From Romanomermis culicivorax (lineage: Eukaryota > Nematoda > Enoplea > Mermithida > Mermithidae): 64,000 nucleotides of DNA. The position numbers and the translations under genes are program-made. Position 1 is the stretch's first letter, and the number at the start of each line of letters is the position of its first letter. Shown here in pieces: positions 32,857-45,110 of this stretch. The DNA is taken from assembly GCA_963922205.1 (NCBI GenBank), contig CAWUHX010000027.1, forward strand, positions 248,001 through 312,000. The letters run 5' to 3'. The notes beneath the pieces are model-generated. The model did not search any database. It was not told the origin of the DNA and saw only the letters and a program-made list of their open reading frames with translations.

Positions 32857-32995
32857 CTGTAGACTTGTAGACACCAGGATTTTTTGTCTGTCTGACTTCC
32901 ATCGTTTCCATAAGGCAACAAAAAATATGTGAAAACCTTTATATCAGTAATGTGATATACAGTAATGACCAACAGAATATATTAGAAGGAAAAAT

Positions 32996-33360
32996 TCAAG
33001 CAGGCGGGTATTCCATAATATAAGTTCTGCTATTCAGAACAACGCGCCATTTTGCCCGCATTTCGGGCTTTTTAGCTAAGAAACTGGGGGCCATGACAAG
33101 CGTCGTCAAACCTTCGTCGTTTTCTCTGCTGTCTTTATAAGTCCAATATTTGAATTCTAACATCTTTTCTTTGTCGCATTTGAAATCGCCGGTCATAAGG
33201 CAACTCATGTCCAAATCCAGGTCCGAATTCGAGTCTTCAGCCTCTTCGCGTCCTTTACGTTTTTTACTTTGCCCAGTGCCGCCTGTTTTGATGGACATGA
33301 AACGGTCGTGGTCGAATTTACAGTTTAAATGAACGCCGCATAAATGGTGAGCAGATTTCC
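32996..33360 (-). CDS. Uncharacterised ORF, Lys/Asp/Glu-rich
   Basis: About 115 open codons on the minus strand (annotated ATG at 33298; the frame stays open to about 33360 with C-x2-H...C...H-like residues). Good codon-like composition (KCDKEKMLEFKYWTYKDSREN), ending in EYPPA. Not recognised. A competing plus-strand frame at 33345-33475 (QKYFKDSDDKDATMQEF) also looks protein-like, so at most one is real. Confidence 0.28.
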
Positions 33361-33825
33361 AAAATTCTGGGCTTTGAAGGTCAATCTAGACAGAAGTATT
33401 TTAAGGACAGTGATGACAAAGATGCAACCATGCAAGAATTCAATGACAAAAAGAAATCAGAGGAAGAAACGTAAAATCACAAAGCCTGAAACCAGACGAT
33501 GGAACATATTGACGAAAACTACATTGCACTGTTTCTAAAATTCATGACTGTGTATGCTTGATATTGATCCTAATTTTATCTGTATTAAATCGTCGTTTTT
33601 TTGTTTTCTAAATACTTTATAACGTTGGGGTCGAAAGATGAAGCAGTAAAATTGTTCAATTCTAGAAAATTATCATTCGTTCTTAATATCCTCAAGTTAT
33701 TAATCATTTCAGAAAGAAAAAGAAGAACTAAAATCCCTGAATTAATAACAGTTAATTTTAGGCAATAAATGTAAAAGTACACTCGAAATATTCGAGGGAA
33801 AAAATACAAGTACCGACGATCCATA

Positions 33826-34060
33826 CATTAGGGGGGTAAACCACCGCACCTGAGACCCTGGCCACCCCCCTGGCCCAAAAAATCGTCAAAGACCCCTTGA
33901 ACTTTTTTCAAGACAGCTTTTTTTGATGATTTTTGTGCATATTTTGTATGAAAAAAAGGTTTCAGAACTTTTTTTGTTTTTTTCCTCACCCACCACCCCA
34001 ACCCCTTTGATAAAAAGTCCAGGGACTCTCCCCCTGGAAAATTCTTGCTGTGCACGTCTG
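33826..34060. repeat. Dispersed repeat R240, copy 1
   Basis: About 235 bp shared with 50440-50675, 56755-57000 and 61634-61875: CACCTGAGACCCTGG-like head, GATGATTTTTRTGCATATTTTGTATG centre, AAAGTCCRGGGACTCTCC and CTTGCYGTGCA end. No clear inverted ends; family unknown. Confidence 0.7.
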
Positions 34061-34519
34061 CGACGATCATATAATTTTCATTATACTCCATTCATTTGGA
34101 AATGATCGATGAAGTCCAATAAGGAAAAAACTAGTGAGCTGGACTTCAACGTACTGTAATCAATGAAAGAATTTTTTTCGTCAGTGAGGGGAAAACAGAG
34201 CAACTGAAAATTAATTTCAACGACCCGATTATTAATAATTTATTTTGAGTATACTGTATTATAACATTGCCTGAGCATACTTTAGATGCACAGCGTCAGC
34301 TTTGTGAAACTCCATAGAGCCACTTTGTGTGCACGAAGCTACAGTATATGCATGTTTCACTTTTTCTGCTCTCTCTGCCCCACTTCGTTATTTTCCACAC
34401 CACACCTGAACACTAGGTTCAACTGGATGCAACTCGGTACCAGATGAGGCGACCTCGGTACCAGATGACTTGATCCTCAGCACATATGTTTTCTGTGTGA
34501 ATCGATTTTAACCGAGAAA

Positions 34520-35370
34520 ATGCAATCGAGAATTCAAAGGTTAACCAAGCAAACAGGGAATCAGTTTATCAACCAGAGAATCAACTAACCAACCAATCTG
34601 TCAGGGAATCAGTGAACCAAGTAATAAGTAAATCAATACACAAACCATGGAATCAACGAACCAACCAAACAGAGAATCAATGAAGCAACCAACCAATCAA
34701 CTAGGGAATCAATGAACCAACCAAACAACCAATCAGGAAATCAACCAACTAACCAGGGAATCAATGAATCAACCAACCAGTGAATCAACCAAGCAACCAA
34801 TCGGGGAAACGACCAATCAACCAACCAACCAGGGGATCAGCTAACCAACCGGAGAATCAATGAATCAATCAGCTAACCACTCGAGGCATCAATCAACTAG
34901 CCAATCAGGGAATAAACCAACCAACTAACCACGGAATCTGAACCAACCAACCAACCAACCTAGGAAACAACCAAACAAGCAACCAGGGGATCAGCCAGCC
35001 GACCAGAAAATCAATTAATCGGCCGACTAACAAATCAAAGTATCAACCAACCAACCAACCAATCGAGAAATCAGTCAACCAACCAGGGAATCAATGAACT
35101 AACCAACCAACTAATCACGGAATCGATGAACCAACCAACTAAACAATCGAGGAATCAACCAATCAACCAGGGAATCAATCAACCAACCAACCAACCAGGA
35201 AATCAATGAACCAAACAACCAGGGAATCAATGAGCCATCCAACCAGGGAATTGATTAACCAACTAACTAGCCAATCAAGGAATCAACCAACCACCTAGCG
35301 AATCAGGAAATTAATCAACTAACTACTAATCTGGGAATAAACCAAAATCCAACTGTGGGGAGATCGACCA
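34520..35370 (+). repeat. AACCAACC/GGGAATCAATGA satellite-like array
   Basis: About 850 bp of AACCAACCAACCA blocks separated by GGGAATCAATGAA-type linkers with variable order. No ATG-led long frame. Strong strand bias: C and A on plus, nearly no T runs. Confidence 0.85.
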
Positions 35371-35379
35371 ATCAACAAG

Positions 35380-38300
35380 GAAAAGCAACTTACATTGATT
35401 CGACCAAGTTGGGCCCCATAATTACAGGTATGTGTTTAAGCAGACGTATTCCACTATCATGGTTGGATCATCACTTCCCAAATCATGATTGGATCATCAC
35501 TTCGCAGAATATTTTTTGGATTGATATTTTCAATTTTTGAACCATTGATTTTGAACCTCATGAATTCGTCAGTGTGTGCCAGGCTTGATCCGAAGCTAGT
35601 TATTATCGTGTTTATAATAAAAAAATAGGTGCCATCTCGGTGTTTTACTTGTACGAGCCTTTTTGTACATGTACAAAGATCGGCCAAAAATTTTTCGTAC
35701 TCTACAAAAACCATGATTTTGAGTGTATTTTTGCACAAACTTCTTCCAGATCAGGTTTTTTCCGCACGCCTTCATAGGCATCGTGCGGAATTGACCCAAA
35801 AATTTTTCCGCACATGAAAATTTTTTCCATTCGAAGTTGAAATTATCTTAAAAATGTGTAAAATGTGCGAAATTGTGGATTGCCAGGAAAAGTTTGAAAA
35901 TTATCTGGTTTTCTAACTCAAAAACATTATTTTAGATTGTTTGAACAAATATAATAGTTGCTGCTGTCATTTCTGTGATCAGAGCTGAAGATTTATAGAT
36001 ATCAATTAACTTTTTAATTGCCTCAATTTCTAGATTCTGATGTTCTAGAACGCTGGAAAATGAGTCTTTTCAACCCTTATCGTTAAAATAAATGCCTAAC
36101 ATGTTCAGTCGAAAATGACGTTTCATTGTTTCTCAATGACAAAATTTGTGTTCACAAAATTCAGAAAACTTCAAGCGGGAAAAATAATTCATGAAGATCA
36201 ACAATAAATTTCAATTTCCAACAAAATCCAAACCGAATACTGAAAATTACTGATTGATAAATGAGACGAACCATGCACGTTCAACTTTTCCGGTGCATAG
36301 CACCGGAGAATTTTTGAACACAGTGCTACTGGAATATGGGAAAATGTATTTTAAAGATGATCTGTAATACTCTCGGTTCAGATTTTCTCTAGAAAATGAT
36401 GGCATTACATAAATGTATGGAGAAATGTGAGAAAAATTATTAATCGTGAAAATTATATTCTCACTGTGAAGTGACGAGTCTTACTCACTCTAGCAAAGAC
36501 ATAACAGATTCATGGAAACAAAAATAACTGAGAAATGAAGCTTCACTTTTTTTTGGCGGCGTTTCAGTTTAGTTGTAGTGAATATTATAAATTATTCTCA
36601 TTTCCGGCGCGGAGTGTCAGAAAAATTCGAGATTTTGACCTTCTAAATTGCACCAAAATGCACCTCTCCATCAATGCCAGTAGTAGAAACGACCAAAAAA
36701 ATTTCCGTTCTGTGCGGAGAAGGCCCAAAAATTTGTCGTACTTGAGTTATGATCTTATTAAATAGCACAAAAGTATGCGGTATGGAAGAATGCAGCTTCA
36801 TGCTGGAAAATCAATTTCCTGATAATTTATTCAAAAAACACGAGGTTCAAATTTTCTGTTCGGAAACATGTCTCATTTTAAAATTGAAAAATATACAGAT
36901 ACTTTCATTGGTTTGAAAAACTTCCATTCAAACTTGCAATTTTTGAAAATTACTTCCATGATGCTTTTAAATTCAGACTCGGCCTCATGTTCAAAAGTGT
37001 GGCTACAAAAAGATTGAAATTTTTGTATTTTAATATGAATCACAATTTATATTTTTTCACGGCTTTTCCGGGTAATTTTCTAGTTTTTTCGGATTTTTTT
37101 ACCACATTGTAAAATGGTAAAAAGTATGAACAAAGCACACAGCAAAATCTTAATTACAGTGATTTTTCTTGTTCTAATCTGCCTATAACTATCATGATAT
37201 ATAACACTCACTGATGAGAAAACATACAAATAAGATCGACAGAAAAATCGAATTAAATGTTAATTGGATAGTAGTACTTGACTTTCGGAGTGACGTGCTC
37301 GAGCCAAGTCCGATGAATGAAAATCGGAAGGAGGCAACAGGAAATTTGGATCTTTTAGAACGTACAAAAATGCCCTTTTTCAAGGTCTCAGACTTTTCCA
37401 GACTTCCCGGAAGTAATTTTATCCTCTGACTTTCCAGGTTTTCAACTGAATACATTGGTATGTCCTAAAAAGTGTGTAGACTCGAGTAAACTTGTGAGAT
37501 TGCATTCTGTCCATTTTCTACATGATAAATTTACTGTGCATCTGGTTCTCTACTCTCGTTTGGCATGACAACCATTAGAACGATTCAGGAACCAACCAAC
37601 TTTTTGGGCTGGCTGGTACCAGATGAACTAACTGATAGGGTTTGTCCAATTATGAGTCTGCATGCGTAAACTCACCGCTACCACCCCCCTTAGCAACAAA
37701 ACCTTTAACCGTTCAGATTGCCTGGATACTTAAAAATTTATGAATTTACACGTTTTTTCCAACCCAGTAAAAACAACTACGTCGCAAACCAACTCAGTTC
37801 TAACGGCAGTGATGTCCTTGCGCTCTTCCAGTACCCTTTCGGTTTACACCCCACATTTCCACAAATGGTCCCATTGGACACACCCATATAATTATACCAT
37901 ATTTCAAGTGAACCCCTTGGAGTTTTCCGCTTATCTAACGGACATCAAAGCCTTCAGGAGCCGCTCATCTGCCGTTCATGCCTTTCTTCTCTTCCTTAGT
38001 CTTGCAAAATCGCAAATTTTCATGCTTTTAGTTCGAACTTCCTTTTAAAATCGATCTTGGATTCAGCCAGACGTTGTCTATCATGGTACTTTTATATTTT
38101 TCGTTGCCTATCAAAAAACAGAAAAGAACTACTCTTTCCCGAAATCGTCAACAAAACCGCCGTTCACTGCACAGACAATGCTACAGTTACAATAGCGAAT
38201 AGATATTCGTCTGCTTGCTATTGTAACTTTAGGCTATGTCGGTCTCCTCCATATAAATGAAATTCTGAGTTAGAGAGCTAAATGGGCATCAGCTTCGGTT

Positions 38301-38390
38301 CCTCAAGCTTTACTGTAACTATTTCACGTGACAAAACTAATATTTAAAGAGAAGATAGCACAATTTCTATCCCGAAAAATCTATCCTTGT
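35380..38390. other. 3-kb stretch without a supported gene
   Basis: AT-rich, unique-looking or highly decayed sequence. Short open frames lack composition or splice support. Contains one 7-bp-stem microhairpin (36290-36306) and the string GGTACCAGATGA (37613), also present twice near 34435-34460 on the far side of the satellite. Confidence 0.45.
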
Positions 38391-38404
38391 CATGCTTTTA
38401 CAAC

Positions 38405-38830
38405 CATACATGTAATTGGCGGGGGGGAAGTGCTATGGGAACCCCCCAGAAATTGTCGACCATATGGTTAGCCATTGGGCGACCGCCCCGCCCAGGATTT
38501 TCCAATCTAACGGCTAGCCATATAGGACCCCCATACTTTTGGTCGGAAAAATACTGAAAAATGTCAATTTTTTGACAAAAAATGTCAATTTTTGAACGAA
38601 AACTGGTAAAAAATGTGAATTTTCTTGGCGCTTCGCGCCATGGATACATTTTTTTCGGTATTTTTACGGAAAAATGACTATTTTTCGGACTTTTTTCGTG
38701 AAAAAACAAATTTTTTTCCTTGAGAGACCCCTACCCCAAAATTTTGGGAATTACTGACCTCCGGCCCCAAAAAATCGCCCAACCCCACCGCCCCCCCCCC
38801 CCCCAGACCTCGGGGCTCCGTTACATGTAT
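38405..38830. mobile_element. MITE, CATAC(C/A)TGTAA family, copy 1
   Basis: Starts CATACATGTAATTGG, ends with the inverted TTACATGTAT. GC-rich flanks inside (poly-C/G runs) surround an AT-rich middle with the hairpin TGGCGC-TTC-GCGCCA (38626-38640). Flanks GCTTTTACAAC and GCTTACAAC suggest a 9-bp duplication with a 2-bp indel. Confidence 0.65.
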
Positions 38831-39807
38831 GCTTACAACGCCCTGCTCAATTATTTCTATTCCTCTAAAATTACGACAAATGCAAACGTACTTCTTTTTC
38901 GCACCATATTGATGAAAATGACAGATAAATTCTTAAGACACGATTTCTCAGAGGATTCAACTTAGCTGTGATAAGTAAAAAAATTAACCCTACCTGAAAA
39001 TCATTGATCGAAAATGATATTCATTTCGACTGAAAATCAAAACTAGCATAGCTACAGTGAGACAAAAGTTGAAAATTTTCGATTTTTTCATTTTTTACCT
39101 ACACTTATTTCAACTTTTGCATGTTTAGGTACGTCAGACATCATATTAAGAAAATTTAGTAAATATTAGGCCAATCGATGGGTCACAATATAATGCAGGA
39201 TTCATTAGTGTAAAGTACATATAAAGAATACAGTGGTGCTTGAAATATCAAATTTTGAGAGCAAAAATTTTCATTTTTTCACATAATCCCCATATCTCTA
39301 CTGTTAAAGCTCAGAAGAACCAAAAAATTACCTATACAATAGATAGTTTAAGATGTCTTCAACCTGCTGATAACAAATTACGGAAATTCATGTACTGCTA
39401 GGGGGTCGCAGGACTTGGAGTATGAATACCATCTTATAATTACATTTTCTGATAATTGCGACCTCTATTGTGTAAGAATCAAAATTCGGCAGATTTCAAA
39501 AATGAGACATTAGAACAAGCTTCGTGTGCTAAATATTAAAGTAATGCTCACCTTGCAGAAAAATGAGACTCGCATAGCTGCAGTACCCCAAGGTTGAAAA
39601 TTTCCGTATTTTTTGGTGTTTTCCGGTCTATTAACGAGACTAAAGGTGCATTGATTCAGACATGACCTAGCTTTATCGTTGAACATTCAATAGATGCAAA
39701 ATACAATGTCTATAACGTGGTATAAACTTTTGTTGCCTATTTTCCATTCCACACTTTTCAGCATCTTTTGAAGTGTTGAAAATGAGACGACAAATACATT
39801 TGAAAAG

Positions 39808-42275
39808 CTGCAGCCGGTTCCAAGAAAGTGTCTCTCGCGCGAAAATTTGCTCTGTCGCTCGATTTTCGCTCTGTTTTGGCTCTCCGAGAGACAAAAGAGA
39901 GAAAATGGATTCCACGAAACTTTCTCTGACGGAGAGATGCTCTGAGAGCCGGCTCTGTTGGAGAGCGACTCTGTGAAATGGCTCTGCAAGAGACAGTTTA
40001 GAGACAAATGGGTTACACGAACCAAAAAAAGTACCCACGCGAGCAAGAGCAGAGTCAAAAGTTGTAAGCCTGCTAGGGGTTGGCTTACGACTGTCTCTGT
40101 TTTGTATCTCTTACATTTTTACTAGGTATTGGGTCGCAAATCAAGATTGCGTTATGTTGTAGAGTAATTATTCGTGTTTTAAGTTGTTCATCGCTCCTCT
40201 CTTTCGCGATGTTTTCCCCATACGACAGAAAAAAAGTTGTTTTTTTTTATTTGGCATTGGAGATCCAAAAATTGACATTTTTGTTAAAAACGGAGCTCCG
40301 AAGACACAGTAAAACGGCATTTTCTATGGAAGGGGTATCGATTCTATCGACTATAAAGTTCGCTAATCAGTTCAAAAAGTAGTTTTCATCTACAAAACCA
40401 TGAAAAAACGACGATCCAAAAAATTGACGTTTTGACCGTTTTTGCTTCAGAAAACACAATTTTTCAACACAACTTTACCATTTTCGACAGTTTTTCCCCA
40501 ATTTACCACCAAAGAATTACCATTTTAGTTTATTTTTTCTTCAAAAATTAACATTTCTACCAGGAAATTGATCTTTTTGATCGCATACCTGTAAGAGCTC
40601 CCGACCGTTGAGTACACGATCAAAGCCATTTATAGGGGGATGGAGTAGACAACTTTCTGAAGTCAAGAGGAGGGGGTCACGCAGTGCTCAAAAATGTGTT
40701 TTTTTCGACCAAAAAATTGACAAATCACGCCCTTGATCAATTAATTTTTACTTTAAAAATGATACTGAGCATCATTTGGGCGCGAAACGCCGAAAAAAAT
40801 TTCTCCCAAACCGATTTCTTGCTCAAAAAGTGATTTTTGACCAAAAAATATGTATTTTTGGTTGGCTTCCGGCATGTCAACAACTGGAAGTTGGGAGGGG
40901 AGTCGTCGACAACTGCATATACGATTTAAAATTTTGGGGGGACATTTTTGACCATTTTTGTTTTTGTATAGAAATAACTTATTAAGTGCCGGAAAAATAA
41001 CTTTCCTGACCTTCTCGTTCAGAAACATTTTTTCATTTCCGACCGGAAATCTGACATTTTTGAAAGTTTTATGTTGGAGAAAGGACCACATTCTACTAAA
41101 ACGCTGGCATTATCTATTTTGCATAGAAACATTTGACGTTTTCTGGGGTTTTTGTTCAAAAACATACCTGTAATTAGGGGGTTGGGGGAGACCCCACCCC
41201 TCACTTGGTCGAACCCTATACCCAAATCCCGGAACCCCCACCCCCAACTTGGTCAACCCTGTACCCGACATCCCCCTCAAAGTCGGAAAAATTGAGAAAA
41301 AAACTGACTTTTTTGGTATTTTTTAGGGAAATTTTCGAAATTTTTTCGACTTTTTTGGGCTTTTTTCGACCCCCTCCCAAATTTTGAAAATTTCGGGACG
41401 CCACCCCAAAATTTTGGGTTCCCCCCCCCAACTGGTCGGACCTCTTACAGGTATGTTCAAAAAGGACCATTTTTTCACCGGAACTAAAGTTTTCGACTAT
41501 TTTTTGTTCCGAAAAGGAATTTTCTGTAGAAATTTATTGACGGTTTTTCAGAAATTACCAGTTCCTGCCAAAAAAATGATAATTTTGACTGTTTTTTCTG
41601 GTTCAATGATGTCCCTATTCCGTGAGAAATTTTCACTTTTAACCATATCTGAATATTTCCCAGCAAAGATTGACAATTGTCACTATTTTTCGTTCGGAAG
41701 TTTTCTAGCAAAAGTTGATATTTTCAATTGTTTTTTGTTCAAAAGTCATTATATTCTAGCGAAAAATTTCAAATTTGTTGACCATTTTTCGTTCAAAAAT
41801 GATCATTGTCTTCTAAAAATCAAGATTTTTTCCGCGTTTTTTGTTGAAAACTCACCGTTTTCGACTTAAAGTCAACATTTTTCACCATTTTCTGCTCAAA
41901 AATCAATATTTTCCACCGAAAAATTAAACGACTCATTTTATAAATAGTCAGCCGTACAGAAAATTATCATAAACACAGAAACGCATGCAAAAATTGCTTT
42001 AAACCCGTCAAGAGATAAAAAATTATTCAGAAAAGCGGTAAAGTGTCAAAAATGACGTAAATTTTTGTCGCAGTGCTGTCTCTCTTTTTGCTCTACTCTT
42101 GCTCTCTTTTTGGCTCTCGTGAGCAAGCTCGCGAGCACATTTGTGGAACGGATTTCCAGAGCCAAATCAGAGCCGTCTCACGAGGAACTGTCTCAGCCGA
42201 GCCAAAAAAGTGGCTCTGTCTCTGCTTTAAACTGGCACTCGGAGAGCAATATTCGTGGAACTGGCTGCGGGCTTT
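39808..42275. mobile_element. Insertion with GAGAGC/CTCTCG-rich inverted ends
   Basis: Begins GCAGCCGGTTCCAAGAAAGTG; the other end, inverted, reads GCAGCCAGTTCCACGAATATTG. Each end continues for about 200 bp with crowded GCTCTG/GAGAGC words, unlike anything else in the window. The intact right arm of the host element lacks this block, giving an empty-site comparison. The interior is AT-rich without genes and contains the MITE at 41163-41454. Confidence 0.6.
41163..41454. mobile_element. MITE, CATAC(C/A)TGTAA family, copy 2
   Basis: Starts CATACCTGTAATTAGGGGG, ends inverted TTACAGGTAT, with C-rich tracts near both ends. Exact 9-bp flanking duplication GTTCAAAAA (41154-41162 and 41455-41463). 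Nine bases fits mobilisation by a MULE. Confidence 0.75.
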
Positions 42276-44609
42276 TTCCATAAAAATGACAAAACCCACT
42301 GCTGAAGCTTAAAAGGGCTTATAACCTAACTGTGTAGTGGATAGTTCACGGTGTCTCTTAAATGCTTACAAAAAATGACAGAATTCCACGTACTGCTAGG
42401 GAGTAAAATCTACAAAAAACTGCACTATTTTAGTAAAAGTTTACTTTTCTTGAAATTTTATGTTTCAGATTAAAGGATAGTAAAGGATTGGGAATAGAAA
42501 TAAATGGAACAGCAATGCATTTGAAGCTTTTGAAGCAAATAGGCTTCTAAGAAATTACTTGGGTCATGTAATGTTGGGTCAATTTGAGTCACATAATGTT
42601 GGGCCATTCATGTCTTCTGTTTCATATTCCTCACATAAATCGTCTGCTTCAGTAGGATAGTAGTAGGTTTCCATATATTCAGGAAGGCGGCTGAACTTTT
42701 TTCCCATGGCCAGAAACTTGCAACTTGTCACACTGTTAGAAACTCCTCTTTGGAAAACTCAATTTTGACACATAAGTCTGGTAATCATATCAGCATGAAG
42801 CTTTTGTTTTAGATGAATTCCTTCATCAAATTTTTCTGCAGAAACAGCTTCTGCTTTGTTCGAACGGTTCACGTGTTATTTGACTTTTGAATGCCTTTAT
42901 TTCTTTTCAAATGCAGAATATTCGAGTCAATTTTGGATTAAGATTCTACCTTTGACTCCACCGCCATTGCGCATTGAATGAATTCTTTTGAGTTGGTGCA
43001 TTTATAATGAAGCAGTCCTGTTTACGCTATTAATCCCGCATGCTCAAGAAGCATTACAAGATTTCTACACCACAGGAGGCCCCAATATTGTAGGATGGGG
43101 ATGAGCACTCGAAAGTCAAAGAACATGTAAAACACTCATACCACAGCAAAAGAAGTGTCTGTCAAGAAGGTTTGATGAAAACCTTTGTCTCAAACAAGAG
43201 TTTGTCCCTGAAATGATATTCAGACTGATACAAAAAAAGACAGTTTCCAAAGATGAACAAACAGTGCAACAAGTAACAGGTTTCCAGTTGTTGGAAGCAA
43301 GTCGCCTTCGTGAAGACCAATGAGCCTGCTACTAACGTGCTGAAGCAAACGATTTATGTGAGGAAGATGAAGTAGTAGCTACAAAATATCCCAAGATATT
43401 ACCCGAATTTGAATATGGGAAGTGATTTATTCCAAAGCGATTGCTTCAAGTCGATGCTTTGTTTTTTTTCTTAATGACCATTCCCAATGCTTTACTCTTT
43501 TTTAATTTGAAACATAAAATTTCAAGAAAAGCAAACTTTTACTAAAATAGTAAGCAGTTTTTTTGTAGATTTAACCCCCTAGCAGTGCGTAAAGTTTAGT
43601 CATTTTTTTGTAGGTATTTAGAAAAAGACATCGTGAACTATCCACTACACAGTAAGGTTATAGACCCTTTTGAGCTTCAGCAGCGGGTATAGTCATTTTT
43701 ATGAAAAAACAGCATTTTTTGAAGATTTTTATCATATTATTTTCAACACTTAAAAATTTGCTGAAAAGTGTAAAATGCACAATGTGGGGAAAAATTTTAT
43801 ACCACGTTATAGGACATTGTATTCCACATCTAATGAATGATCAACGATAAAGCTAGGTCATGTCTAGATCAATACATCTTAGGTCTCGTAAATAGACCGG
43901 AAAACGCCAAAAATGCTAAAATTCCCAATTTTGGGGTATTGTAGCTATGCTAATTTTAATTTTTAAGCAGGGTGAGCATTACTTAAATATTTAGCATACA
44001 AAACTGTTCTTATGTCTCATTTTTATTTTTGAAATGTACCGAATTTCGATTCTTACACAATAGAGGTCGCAATTATCAGAAAATGTATGAGATGATATTC
44101 ATACTCTATGTCCTGCGGCCCTCTAGCAGTACATGAATTTCCGTAGTTTTTTGTCCGTAAACTATCTATTGTATAAGGAATTTTTTGGTGCTTCTGAGCT
44201 TTAATGGTAGATAAAGGGATTTTTGTGAAAAAATGACAATTTTTGTTTTCAAAATTTGATGTTTCGAGCACTACTGTATTCTTAATGCGTTATTTTCAGT
44301 AATGAATACTACAGTAGATTGTGGCCCATTCATTGGCCTAATATTGGGTAAATTTCTAGAACACGATGTCTGACGTACCTAAACTTGCAAAATTTGAAAG
44401 AAGTGTATGTCAAAAATCAAAAATTGCCAACTTTTGTCTTACTGTAGCTATGCGAGTTTTGATTTTCGGGCGATATGAATGTCATTTTCGTTCCTAGCGC
44501 ATCATGTTACACCAAATGTGTGATTTTCAGGTATGGTTAATTTTTCCCTTATCACAACTCTCTGTGTGAGAAGCTGAATTTTCTCAGAAAGTGTATCTTA
44601 AGAGAGCCC

Positions 44610-45110
44610 AACCGCCGTCCTACAGTAGAATCAGAGAATAGTTCCAAGAAATTTCAACAGTCCTACATTTGGATGTCAAGAAATACGGAACACATAACTT
44701 GTGGTCAGGAGGAGCGACTGCGGCTGTAGTTGCAGACGTTTCATCACGAACTACACAGTCGATCGAAAACTGAATACCTACTGTAGAAATATGTAAAGAG
44801 AATCCAAATGAAAAGTTTAGCAAAAATTTAATTAATTTTTTGCACATTTTCAGGGAACCCGGCACTTTTCAAGCTGCGACAATCGCACATGCACAGCATG
44901 ACTGGAACCTCGGTTTGCAGATTCTGTATGATTGAAGATTGCCTACTTTGACAATTAACGATGATTCTAAAACCAAATGGCGTTGTTGTAGATATTCTCC
45001 GAAATATATTGCTTAGTTATAAATTAAGAATACGGGAAGGACTAACTGAAAAAAAATCCTTACCACTTGAGAAAATTATCTTGGAAAAATTTGTTACTAT
45101 TCAAAAAATA
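44610..45110. other. Spacer between two repeat elements
   Basis: About 500 bp; no gene or recognised repeat. The right end begins the fold-back arm. Confidence 0.4.

Larger units (their letters stand above)
38928..44605. mobile_element. 5.7-kb inverted-repeat DNA element, interrupted
   Basis: Left arm 38928-39780 plus 42280-42485 pairs with right arm 43500-44605 read inverted (e.g. GTAGGTACGTCAGACAT at 39130 against ATGTCTGACGTACCT at 44363; AACTATCCACTACACAGT at 43637 against 42330). The left arm is interrupted by a 2.5-kb insertion (39808-42275). The central loop (42490-43495) has no intact frame, only short protein-like pieces (KTVSKDEQTVQQVTGFQLLEASRLRED near 43230-43320). Family not assigned; arms over 1 kb are long for a TIR. 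Confidence 0.7.

Noticed and set aside
33345-33475. Plus-strand acidic frame ending in KKKSEEET
   Set aside because: Conflicts with the longer minus-strand frame; no upstream exon found, so not annotated separately.
34520-35370. CRISPR-like repeat array
   Set aside because: Units vary in length and sequence and the spacers are themselves repetitive; the genome is eukaryotic.
37740-38048. 102-codon plus-strand frame
   Set aside because: Composition not convincing, no family signal, and the minus strand is equally open in pieces.
39673-40058. Minus-strand frames of about 120 codons
   Set aside because: They come from the GAGAGC word-rich end of an insertion and overlap in two frames; not protein-like.
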